DNA of 55,676 nucleotides from NCBI RefSeq assembly GCF_002256285.1, contig NZ_NKJE01000003.1:128615-184290 (forward strand), in the 5' to 3' direction. Of the stretch, positions 1-6,743 are shown piece after piece. The notes beneath the pieces are model-generated. The model saw only the letters and a program-made list of their open reading frames with translations. It was not told the DNA's origin and searched no databases. The stretch comes from Flavobacterium sp. BFFFF1. GTDB taxonomy: Bacteria; Bacteroidota; Bacteroidia; Flavobacteriales; Flavobacteriaceae. The position numbers and the translations under genes are program-made. Position 1 is the stretch's first letter; each line of letters opens with the position of its first letter.

Positions 1-1703
1 CCGGAGATGCCTTTTCCCGGTACTTCGGAAAACCCGCATACCTGTAGCGTTCCTTTTTCCGAAAGATGGTTGTACAGCATCCTGCTCAGCGGATGATTTG
101 ACTGCTTTAACAGGTTTGCTATCCCGGTATTTTGTTTGGAATCAATGGATATCCCTTCATAACTGATTGCCGACTTGCTATTGGTGGTTATTGTTCCTGT
201 TTTGTCAAAAACAATCGTATCGACTTTTGCCAGCTGTTCAATGGCCAAAGTGTTTTTCAGGTAAAACTTTTTCCTGCCGAGGATTCGCAGTACGTTCCCA
301 AGCGTAAATGGTGCTGTTAAGGCTAACGCACAGGGACAGGCGACAATTAGTACCGCGGTAAACACATTGAACGCCACATTGGCATCAATGCCAATCCAAA
401 ACCCAAATCCGCCAAAAGCAATTAGAAGTAAAATTGGCGTGAAATAACGGCTGATCCTGTCAGTAATATTGGTATAATTGACTGTGGTTCCCTTATCAAA
501 TATCTTATTGCTCCAAAGCTGGGTAAGATAACTTTGTGACACTGGTTTTACCACTTCCATTTCTACAACAGCACCTGAAAGGCGTCCGCCTGCGTAGATC
601 TTATCCCCCGATTTTTTTGACACAGGCACCGCCTCACCAGTGACAAAACTATAGTCGATGGAAGCCGTTTTGGATATCAATATGCCATCCGCAGGAATGA
701 TTTCAAGGTTACGGATCAGCAAACGATCACCCTTAATAACCTCATAAACCGGTACGTTTTCCTCCACTCCGGACAAATGCACTTTGGTAACCGCGATGGG
801 AAAATACGATTTAAAATCCCTTTCGAAATTCAGGAATTTATATGTCTTAAGCTGGAACATTTTTCCAAGCAGCATAAAAAATACCAATCCGGTCATGCTG
901 TCGAAAAAGCCCGGGCCGTGGTTCAGTATCAGATCGGAAACACTTCGGACAAACATCACGATGATCCCTAACGCAATCGGAACTTCGATGTTAAGTGCCC
1001 GGGCACGGATGCTTTTCCAGGCTGCACGGTAATAGCCGCTGGCAGAATATAGAAAACTCGGTAGCGAGAGGCCGAAAATCAACCATCGGAAAAAACCCCG
1101 GTATTGGTCGAGCCAGAACTCATGGTGTTCAAAATATTCGGGAAAAGACAACAACATAATGTTTCCGAAGCAAAAAAACGCAATGCCCAATTTATAGGTC
1201 AGACTGCGGTCGGCCGGTGTTTCTGTATTGCGGTAATCTTCCAGGCTGATACGGGGTTCATAGCCAATTGCTGACAAAAGTCTGACCACATCCTTAAGCG
1301 AAAGCGCCCCGGCATTGAAATTGATCCGGACTTTTTTCTCGTGGAAGTTTACTTTTGAGGACACAATTTCAGGCTGCAATTTTCGCAGGTTTTCCAAAAT
1401 CCAGATACAGGAACTGCAGTGAATGTGGGGGACCTGAAGCGCGACTATCTGGGTGTTGCCTTCACGAAACTCCAGGATACTTTCAACGATTTTTTCGTTG
1501 TCCAGAAAGTCATACTTTTTTGCATCCTCCAATGGCATTGCCCCCGGATTATCCTGAAAATCATAGTACGAGGAGAGTCCGCTCGTCGTGAAGATTTCAT
1601 AAACCGTTTTGCATCCGTTACAACAAAATATCTTATTGTCAAAATGCAGGATTTCCGGATCGGGCGCATGTAACCCACAATGGAAGCATTGATTATCGCT
1701 CAT
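1..1703 (-). CDS. ccoI: Copper-translocating P-type ATPase, CcoI/FixI type (3' end outside window)
   Basis: A P1B-type ATPase that exports copper to the periplasm, probably for maturation of cbb3 cytochrome oxidase. The first 567 codons are present; the rest lies beyond the window edge. Visible in order: an N-terminal zinc-ribbon-like cysteine cluster (C6, C9, C27, C28, C31), a degenerate HMA metal-binding domain with CSSC at C96-C99, several membrane helices, the actuator-domain TGE, the transmembrane metal site CPC near residue 457, the phosphorylation motif DKTGT near residue 500, and an HPL motif of the nucleotide domain. The start ATG (1703-1701) gives the expected MSDNQCFHCG N-terminus. 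It is divergent from the UspA-family gene and shares a control region with two FNR-type boxes. The cysteine-rich N-terminus and HMA domain are typical of the Bacteroidota CcoI form. The CcoI role, rather than general copper export, is inferred because the cco genes are not visible. Confidence 0.88.
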   Translation of the reverse strand, partial: MSDNQCFHCGLHAPDPEILHFDNKIFCCNGCKTVYEIFTTSGLSSYYDFQDNPGAMPLEDAKKYDFLDNEKIVESILEFREGNTQIVALQVPHIHCSSCIWILENLRKLQPEIVSSKVNFHEKKVRINFNAGALSLKDVVRLLSAIGYEPRISLEDYRNTETPADRSLTYKLGIAFFCFGNIMLLSFPEYFEHHEFWLDQYRGFFRWLIFGLSLPSFLYSASGYYRAAWKSIRARALNIEVPIALGIIVMFVRSVSDLILNHGPGFFDSMTGLVFFMLLGKMFQLKTYKFLNFERDFKSYFPIAVTKVHLSGVEENVPVYEVIKGDRLLIRNLEIIPADGILISKTASIDYSFVTGEAVPVSKKSGDKIYAGGRLSGAVVEMEVVKPVSQSYLTQLWSNKIFDKGTTVNYTNITDRISRYFTPILLLIAFGGFGFWIGIDANVAFNVFTAVLIVACPCALALTAPFTLGNVLRILGRKKFYLKNTLAIEQLAKVDTIVFDKTGTITTNSKSAISYEGISIDSKQNTGIANLLKQSNHPLSRMLYNHLSEKGTLQVCGFSEVPGKGIS

Positions 1704-1725
1704 AATTTTGCTCGTTTACCTGTAG

Positions 1726-1733
1726 CAAATGTC
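1726..1733 (-). promoter_or_regulatory. Probable -7 element of the ccoI promoter
   Basis: On the minus strand this reads GACATTTG, one mismatch from the Bacteroidota -7 consensus TAnnTTTG. Transcription would start near 1721, leaving about 17 nt before the ccoI ATG. The upstream FNR-type box (centre 1762.5) would then sit at about -41.5, the classic activator position. The box match is imperfect, so this is a prediction. Confidence 0.4.
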
Positions 1734-1751
1734 CATCGATACGCCCTCCTG

Positions 1752-1773
1752 AAAAATGATGCATATCATTTTT
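1752..1773. promoter_or_regulatory. FNR/CRP-type operator 1 (perfect palindrome)
   Basis: Two perfect 9-bp arms, AAAAATGAT and ATCATTTTT, flank GCAT. The core TGAT-N4-ATCA matches the half-site and spacing of FNR/CRP-family binding sites. It lies about 41 bp upstream of the predicted ccoI transcription start, which fits an activator of a microaerobic gene. No regulator gene is visible in the window. Confidence 0.6.
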
Positions 1774-1788
1774 AGCTGTTGATTGCTG

Positions 1789-1800
1789 TGATGGATATCA
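1789..1800. promoter_or_regulatory. FNR/CRP-type operator 2
   Basis: A second TGAT-N4-ATCA palindrome (TGAT, GGAT, ATCA), centred 32 bp from operator 1, about three helical turns. It would sit near -42 of a UspA-gene promoter whose -7 element is TAATTTCG at 1824-1831 (one mismatch from TAnnTTTG). One box per divergent promoter is the simplest reading. Confidence 0.5.
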
Positions 1801-1823
1801 TAGTTTTTTGACGATGGCATGAG

Positions 1824-1831
1824 TAATTTCG
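1824..1831 (+). promoter_or_regulatory. Probable -7 element of the usp promoter
   Basis: TAATTTCG is one base from TAnnTTTG. A start near 1837 would put FNR-type box 2 at about -42 and would lie downstream of the ATG at 1819. That supports the ATG at 1858 as the true start of the UspA-family protein. Confidence 0.35.
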
Positions 1832-1857
1832 GCGGTACACTAAAACCATCAACAGTC

Positions 1858-2691
1858 ATGAAAAAAATTCTTTTCCCATTCGATTTTTCGATGACGTCCG
1901 TAAATGCATTTGCTTATGCGATCAAGCTCGCTAAAAAAGTCGGCGCTGAGATCATTACCGTCCATGCCTACAATTTTCCGGCAGGAGTGACTAACGAATA
2001 CTACAGCAATTTGCTTGAAATGTACGATGTAACGGAACTGGGCAGCTTCGAAAACTATACAAACGAAGTGCCAAAGCTGCGCGAAATCGCTGAACAGCAG
2101 AAGGCGCAGCATGTAAAACTATCCCATGTACTCGAAAATGGTGAGGCTGTCGATACCATCTTAAAACTGGCGGATAAGAACCAGGTTGATTTCATAGTCA
2201 TGGGAACAAACGGTGCGTCGGGACTTGAAGAAGGCCTGTTTGGCTCGGTCACCGAAAGGGTTATGAACCGTTCAAAATGTATCGTGCTTGCTATTCCAGG
2301 CTCCTGCAATGACCTTTCCCTGTCAAAAATCCTTTTCCTTTCCCAGTATGAACAACGGCACAAAAAAACACTCCACGACCTAACAGTTTTCGCAAAAGCC
2401 TTTAAAGCCCATATCGATGTGCTTCAGGTAAAACCGCACCACAGCGATGACGAGCCGGATACAATCAGCGAGTGGAAAAAGGAGTTTTCGAATGAAGATA
2501 TCCATTTCCATATCATTGGCAGTGATACGATTGAAGAGACCATTACCGATTTTATGGAACTCCACCACAGCCATCTATTGGCCATGACCGTAAAACACAA
2601 AGGACTATTTGAAAGACTTTTTTACTACAGCATCGCAAGTAAAATGGTGTTCCATTCCAAAATTCCAGTATTGTCAATTCCTTACGAATAA
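1858..2691 (+). CDS. Universal stress protein, tandem UspA domains
   Basis: A cytoplasmic stress protein of 277 residues with two Usp folds. The first domain begins MKKILFPFDFS and carries the ATP-binding signature G-2x-G-9x-G-S (GTNGASG near residue 115, ending in GS). The second domain is degenerate and has no glycine motif, as is common in tandem Usp proteins of Bacteroidota. I chose ATG 1858 over the upstream in-frame ATG at 1819 because the family starts with this motif and the extra 13 residues have no counterpart. The acetyl-CoA hydrolase gene follows after 12 bp, so the two are probably one transcript. The FNR-type site upstream suggests induction at low oxygen, as seen for Usp genes in other bacteria. 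Confidence 0.88.
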   Translation: MKKILFPFDFSMTSVNAFAYAIKLAKKVGAEIITVHAYNFPAGVTNEYYSNLLEMYDVTELGSFENYTNEVPKLREIAEQQKAQHVKLSHVLENGEAVDTILKLADKNQVDFIVMGTNGASGLEEGLFGSVTERVMNRSKCIVLAIPGSCNDLSLSKILFLSQYEQRHKKTLHDLTVFAKAFKAHIDVLQVKPHHSDDEPDTISEWKKEFSNEDIHFHIIGSDTIEETITDFMELHHSHLLAMTVKHKGLFERLFYYSIASKMVFHSKIPVLSIPYE

Positions 2692-2703
2692 AGATTCCTG
2701 TTT

Positions 2704-4014
2704 ATGCAAAAATATATATCTGCCTCCGAAGCCGTCGCTACCATCCCATCCCATACGCGCGTATACGTGCAGGCTGCTGCGGCGACGCCATCGGTTCTAA
2801 CACATGCCCTTGCCCAACGCGCTCCTGATTTGCGCGGTGTCGAAATATGCCATCTTCATACTGAAGGGCCAGCGCCGTATGCGAATCCTGCTTTGTATGC
2901 ATCGTTTCATGTCAATTCATTTTTCATAGGGAAAAATGTCAGGCATACGCTTTCCGCCGGAAATGGCTCGTACACTCCGGTCTTCCTGAGTGAACTTCCG
3001 AGGTTATTCCGGAAAAAAGTCATTCCGCTGAATACAGTATTCATTCATGTTTCTGTACCTGACAAACATGGCTATTGTTCCCTGGGCGTATCGGCTGAAG
3101 CCACGCCGGCTGCAATTGAAATGGCCACGACAGTAATTGCTCAGGTAAATCCCAGTATGCCACGTACTTTCGGCGATACTAATATTCATATTTCTAAAAT
3201 AGATTACCTGGTTGAAGTCAACGAGCCTATTTTCGGAAATGAACTGAGTCCTATTACTGAAAACGAAAATAAAATTGGCGGGTATATCGCATCCCTGATT
3301 GACGACCGCAGCACGTTACAAATGGGAATCGGATCAATTCCAAACGCAGCGCTGGCGAATCTCCACAATCATAAAGATCTTGGGCTGCACACTGAAATGT
3401 TTTCCGACGGCGTCATTGACCTGATTGAGAAAGGCATCATCAATTGTAAATTTAAGGGAACGGTAAAAGGACGAGCGTTGGCTACTTTTTTAATTGGTTC
3501 CCAAAGATTGTATGATTTTGTAAATGACAATCCGTTCATTGAAATGCGTGAGTCATCTTTTGTGAATGATACGGCGGTCATCCGCAGGAATCCGAAAATG
3601 GTAGCGATTAATTCGGCGATAGAAGTGGATTTGACGGGACAGGTATGTGCGGATTCCATTGGCACCAGAATGTACTCTGGCGTAGGCGGCCAAATGGATT
3701 TTATCAGGGGAGCCTCTTTAAGCGAAGGCGGCAAAGCGATAATTGCCCTTCCCTCGATAACAAAACGCGGGGAAAGCCGGATCGTACCCTACCTTAAAGA
3801 AGGTGCGGGTGTTGTGACCACGCGTTCCCATGTCCAGTATATCATCACCGAATATGGCATTGCAGATCTTTATGGAAAAACACTGCAGCAACGCGCAAAA
3901 GCACTAATCAACATTGCCCATCCGGACCATCGCGAGAAAATCGAGCGGGCGTACTTTGATAATGTACAAATGTCGAGATCGGAACATGCCATAATAAATA
4001 ATCATGAATATTAG
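2704..4014 (+). CDS. Acetyl-CoA hydrolase/transferase family protein
   Basis: A 436-residue enzyme of the Cat1/4-hydroxybutyrate CoA-transferase family, which moves CoA between short acyl groups such as acetate, succinate or 4-hydroxybutyrate. Recognisable parts: the N-terminal VYVQAAAATP substrate region, GIGSIPNAAL, the EMFSDGVIDL block, the GVGGQMDFIRGA block and the C-terminal EYGIADLYGKT motif. Length is normal for the family. It lies 12 bp after the Usp gene, so it probably shares the FNR-controlled promoter. That fits a role in acetate or overflow metabolism at low oxygen, but the exact acyl substrate cannot be read from the sequence. Confidence 0.88.
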   Translation: MQKYISASEAVATIPSHTRVYVQAAAATPSVLTHALAQRAPDLRGVEICHLHTEGPAPYANPALYASFHVNSFFIGKNVRHTLSAGNGSYTPVFLSELPRLFRKKVIPLNTVFIHVSVPDKHGYCSLGVSAEATPAAIEMATTVIAQVNPSMPRTFGDTNIHISKIDYLVEVNEPIFGNELSPITENENKIGGYIASLIDDRSTLQMGIGSIPNAALANLHNHKDLGLHTEMFSDGVIDLIEKGIINCKFKGTVKGRALATFLIGSQRLYDFVNDNPFIEMRESSFVNDTAVIRRNPKMVAINSAIEVDLTGQVCADSIGTRMYSGVGGQMDFIRGASLSEGGKAIIALPSITKRGESRIVPYLKEGAGVVTTRSHVQYIITEYGIADLYGKTLQQRAKALINIAHPDHREKIERAYFDNVQMSRSEHAIINNHEY

Positions 4015-4041
4015 AAGCATACAACGGCGGAGGCTGTACAA

Positions 4042-4401
4042 TCATTCCTTTTGGAGCCTGGTTTTATCTTGATGGTTTTCCTGAGCTCCTTCAATTGAAT
4101 GTGAAGTTTGCGGGCTTTCGTAGTGTGCTGATAATTCGCTGAGGCTGCGATAATATTTTTGTACGACAATCATTTCTTCTTCTGTCATGTTCTCGATATC
4201 GACAAGCCGGTTACTCGAATTCTTACTGGATGCTACAAGTTCGTTGAGCTTTAGTTGAATCGCTGGCGAACCTTTGTTCTGGGCTTTTTGAATCAGGAAT
4301 ACCATTAAAAAAGCAACAATTGTTGTGCCTGTATTGATGAACAATTGCCAGGTTGGCGAAAAATCAGAAAATGGCCCGCTGACGCCCCACCCTATAACCA
4401 T
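4042..4401 (-). CDS. Low-affinity iron permease family protein, damaged 5' end
   Basis: The protein (119 residues from the first ATG) matches the small membrane family called low-affinity iron permease: WGVSGPF, then the hallmark WQLFINTGTTIVAFLMVFLIQ segment and a hydrophilic tail. Homologous sequence clearly continues upstream of this ATG: the 25 codons before it, 4476 to 4402, read in frame and include FERFATRVSKAAGSTAAF, the usual N-terminal part with the first membrane helix. That stretch contains no ATG, GTG or TTG and is closed by TAA at 4479-4477. Either the gene has lost its proper start through mutation or frameshift, or a shortened protein is made. It converges on the acetyl-CoA hydrolase gene. 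The transport function of the family is itself weakly supported. Confidence 0.6.
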   Translation of the reverse strand: MVIGWGVSGPFSDFSPTWQLFINTGTTIVAFLMVFLIQKAQNKGSPAIQLKLNELVASSKNSSNRLVDIENMTEEEMIVVQKYYRSLSELSAHYESPQTSHSIEGAQENHQDKTRLQKE

Positions 4402-4741
4402 AAGAAACGCAAAACTAAATGCTGCAGTACTTCCTGCAGCTTTTGATACCCGCGTTGCAAACCGTTCAAAAACGGATTATGTCCTTTTTTTCGTTAAAAT
4501 GGTGTATACTGCTGTAGGTTCTAACGTTGAGTTTTTAAATAAATAGGGGGGCCTAATGCTGCCGGTGGAATCCAGTTTATGGATCTTAGACTTTCAACGA
4601 TATAGCTTGTGGCGTTGGAATGGTTACAGGTTTCAATCATGAGATTTATAACATTTTCATCTCGAAGCGATTGGCACAATATTGTACCTACAACAAAAAC
4701 TATTAACGCGGAAATTAAAATGATTGTAATCGATAACGTAA

Positions 4742-4786
4742 AATAAAAAATCCTCAAACTATTCAAAATCAATAGTTTAAGGATTT
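4742..4786 (-). terminator. Intrinsic terminator of tRNA-Arg
   Basis: Arms at 4748-4763 and 4771-4786 form a 16-bp stem (AAATCCTTAAACTATT on the minus strand, one G-U pair) with a 7-nt loop. A T-rich run follows on the minus strand (4750 down to 4742). Confidence 0.85.
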
Positions 4787-4792
4787 CTGTTG

Positions 4793-4866
4793 TGACCTCG
4801 ACTGGATTCAAACCAGTAACCTCTTGAGCCGTAATCAAGTGCGCTATTCAGTTGCGCCACGAGGCC
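4793..4866 (-). tRNA. tRNA-Arg (anticodon ACG)
   Basis: On the minus strand 74 nt fold as a complete cloverleaf: acceptor GGCCTCG/CGAGGTC with one G-U pair, D stem GCGC/GCGC, anticodon stem CTTGA/TCAAG with loop TTACGGC (anticodon ACG), 5-nt variable loop, T stem ACTGG/CCAGT, and discriminator A. The 3' CCA is not encoded. It has its own consensus promoter and terminator. The ACG anticodon is normally edited to ICG to read CGU, CGC and CGA. Confidence 0.95.
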
Positions 4867-4878
4867 TTTATGCGGGTG

Positions 4879-4908
4879 CAAATATACGTAAACTTACTGA
4901 TTATGCAA
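4879..4908 (-). promoter_or_regulatory. Consensus promoter of tRNA-Arg
   Basis: Minus strand TTG (4908-4906), a 19-bp spacer, then TATATTTG (4886-4879): an exact match to TTG-N19-TAnnTTTG. The start would be near 4873, about 7 nt before the tRNA 5' end. Confidence 0.75.
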
Positions 4909-4965
4909 ATTCCAGCCATAATAAAAATCTATTTTTTTACAATGTCCTGTCAACGTGTAAAATAG

Positions 4966-5421
4966 CTATCCGTGTTTTCGGAAGAAAGTCCAATTACTAC
5001 TCATCTTGAGAAACCTTTGTTTGGTTTCACGATTAGAAACAATGGAATCGATTTCAAGATGCCTATGGGTCTTGTCTTCAAAGACCCTTATAAAAGTAGC
5101 GATAACTTCATCGGTTGTCGATTCAATATCCTGATCGGTAAAAATGGAATTGGTAACGATAAAACTGGCATAGACAAAATCTTCGCAATCAACAATTTCA
5201 TTGTTGAAATTATACCTTCGGCTTTTTTCGTTAATGTAACCAATATACTCGATCTGAAAATTTCCCCTGCGTAGAAGGTGTAAAACTGCATCGGTAATAC
5301 CTTGCCTGAACCTCTCACGCTGGTCATTGGGCGGGGTGCTAATCGCAAAATATATTACAACTGTCAAAGTAAGCACATTGTCAGGAACGCAGAAATTGGC
5401 ATCCGGCTTTAGATTCTTCAT
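4966..5421 (-). CDS. Hypothetical protein
   Basis: A 151-residue soluble protein that I do not recognise. It has no signal peptide or membrane segment. It is rich in charged residues, with a central RRYNFNNEIVDCEDFVYASF stretch and a basic C-terminus. The ATG at 5421-5419 gives MKNLKPDANF. A weak promoter match on the minus strand (CAAAGTGA on the plus strand at 5445-5452, one mismatch to the reversed -7 box) lies upstream. It is separated from tRNA-Arg by about 100 bp and looks monocistronic. The open frame is long and free of rare features, so it is probably a real gene, but no function can be assigned. Confidence 0.6.
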   Translation of the reverse strand: MKNLKPDANFCVPDNVLTLTVVIYFAISTPPNDQRERFRQGITDAVLHLLRRGNFQIEYIGYINEKSRRYNFNNEIVDCEDFVYASFIVTNSIFTDQDIESTTDEVIATFIRVFEDKTHRHLEIDSIVSNRETKQRFLKMSSNWTFFRKHG

Positions 5422-6080
5422 AGCGTATTGTATTGATTGTTATACAAAGTGACGCATTATTAAACAGACAACGTTATGCAATCTAAACGGAAAATTATAA
5501 AGTATAATTATCGAGATTGTAAGGATTAACAGGGAATTTATAAGAAATCAAAAAACGGTGTTAATTGCATGTCAATAAAAAGTGAAATGCATTATTTGAA
5601 ACTATACCGCTTCGTAGTTTTGTGTTTACTTAAAAAGAGGCTTACGTATTATTGCTGGGTTGTTCCCGGAAATAATCTCAACGCAGACTAAAAACGACCC
5701 GGAAAATGGATAAAATGAAATACGAGCGATTTCAATAATCGGTGAAGCCAGTAGATATGGCACGATAATTTTAAGAACTGGAAAAGTTAAAAACTCCGCC
5801 AATGTGCAACGCGGTAAAAAAAACCGCAAAATCAAATATTAATTTGAAACCTAAAGGTAACTTACGCCTGAAAAGCTAAATTAATTTGAGTTTCTTTTTT
5901 AAATGTTCGAACTTATTTTGGTTTGGGTCTGAATTAAAACCGTCCCGTTTTTATAAGTTATTCATTAAAAACAAATTATAATATCTGTCTCACAATTTGA
6001 ACGATAAGCTGTAAATTAAAAGAAACTTTTTCTATATTTACTCGCCTAAAGGCTGGAAAATTGAAATAACTCCCGATAAA
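5422..6080. other. 659-bp gene-poor gap with one orphan promoter-like signal
   Basis: No convincing coding region is visible on either strand; the 69-codon minus-strand frame at 5626-5835 has no family features. A plus-strand promoter-like pair, TTG then TAGTTTTG with a 16-bp spacer, lies at about 5598-5621, but no gene starts within 400 bp of it. The remainder is A+T-rich. A small RNA or a decayed gene is possible. Confidence 0.35.
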
Positions 6081-6533
6081 ATGAAACAAAACAGAGAAAA
6101 AATAAACATTATATTCACAGATGATGATATCGATGACTGCAATATGTTTGCGGACGCTTTATCAGAAGTTGGAATCAACCATTCATTAAACCTGTTCCAT
6201 GATGGCAAAGATCTGCTTGCCTATCTTAACAATGAAGACACCAAGGTTCCGGATATTCTTTTTCTCGATTTAAATATGCCTTTCACGAATGGATTAGACA
6301 GTTTAAAATTAATACGTTCGAACAAGAAATACCGAGATTTGACCATAGCTATTTATTCCACTTCTTCGTCTGAGAAAGACCAGGAAGAGACCTTTATTGC
6401 TGGCGCCAATGTATACATCAGGAAACCCAATGAGTTTTCCACACTGAAACGGGTACTTAAGGAGGTTCTTGAAATTAACTGGCAGTATTATACTTCAAAC
6501 CTAAACAAGGATACTTTCTTCCTGACAATTTAA
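6081..6533 (+). CDS. Single-domain response regulator (CheY/Rcp-like)
   Basis: A 150-residue receiver domain with no output domain. Visible: the acidic pair in FTDDDIDD (near residues 14-16), the phospho-acceptor Asp in FLDLNMP (near 62), the Ser/Thr switch in YSTSSS, and the conserved Lys in IRKPN. The sequence is closest in style to Rcp1-like receivers that work with phytochrome-like or hybrid histidine kinases, which in Bacteroidota are often encoded elsewhere. No kinase gene is adjacent. The upstream region has a near -7 match only (TATATTTA). It is probably a phosphotransfer partner in a wider relay. Confidence 0.85.
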   Translation: MKQNREKINIIFTDDDIDDCNMFADALSEVGINHSLNLFHDGKDLLAYLNNEDTKVPDILFLDLNMPFTNGLDSLKLIRSNKKYRDLTIAIYSTSSSEKDQEETFIAGANVYIRKPNEFSTLKRVLKEVLEINWQYYTSNLNKDTFFLTI

Positions 6534-6696
6534 TTTTTTTTGAGAAGCTATTCACGCTCTTCGCTGTATTCCAGATAAATAAAACCTAAAGCTGGAAGCC
6601 TTGTTTTTTTTATATGGAGATGCCGATTCGACCGGGGCTGGTAGATGAATGACTGCATTTTAACGAGACTCGATTTAAATTGCTATTAAAATAAAA

Positions 6697-6724
6697 AACC
6701 CAGTGATTACTCACTGGGTTTTCT
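6697..6724 (-). terminator. Terminator of the 820-residue T9SS protein gene
   Basis: Stem AACCCAGTGA (6697-6706) with TCACTGGGTT (6711-6720), 4-nt loop. T-rich tracts flank both sides, so it may also stop plus-strand transcription of the receiver gene. Confidence 0.85.
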
Positions 6725-6743
6725 ATTTATGAACATCTAAATC

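Noticed and set aside
2055..2363. 102-codon minus-strand frame
   Set aside because: Shadow of the UspA-family gene.
4521..4838. 105-codon minus-strand frame with a membrane-like segment
   Set aside because: Its first part is the tRNA-Arg gene and the tRNA terminator, and the remainder has no start codon with a plausible product.
5626..5835. 69-codon minus-strand frame
   Set aside because: No family match and no promoter; composition is like the surrounding gap.
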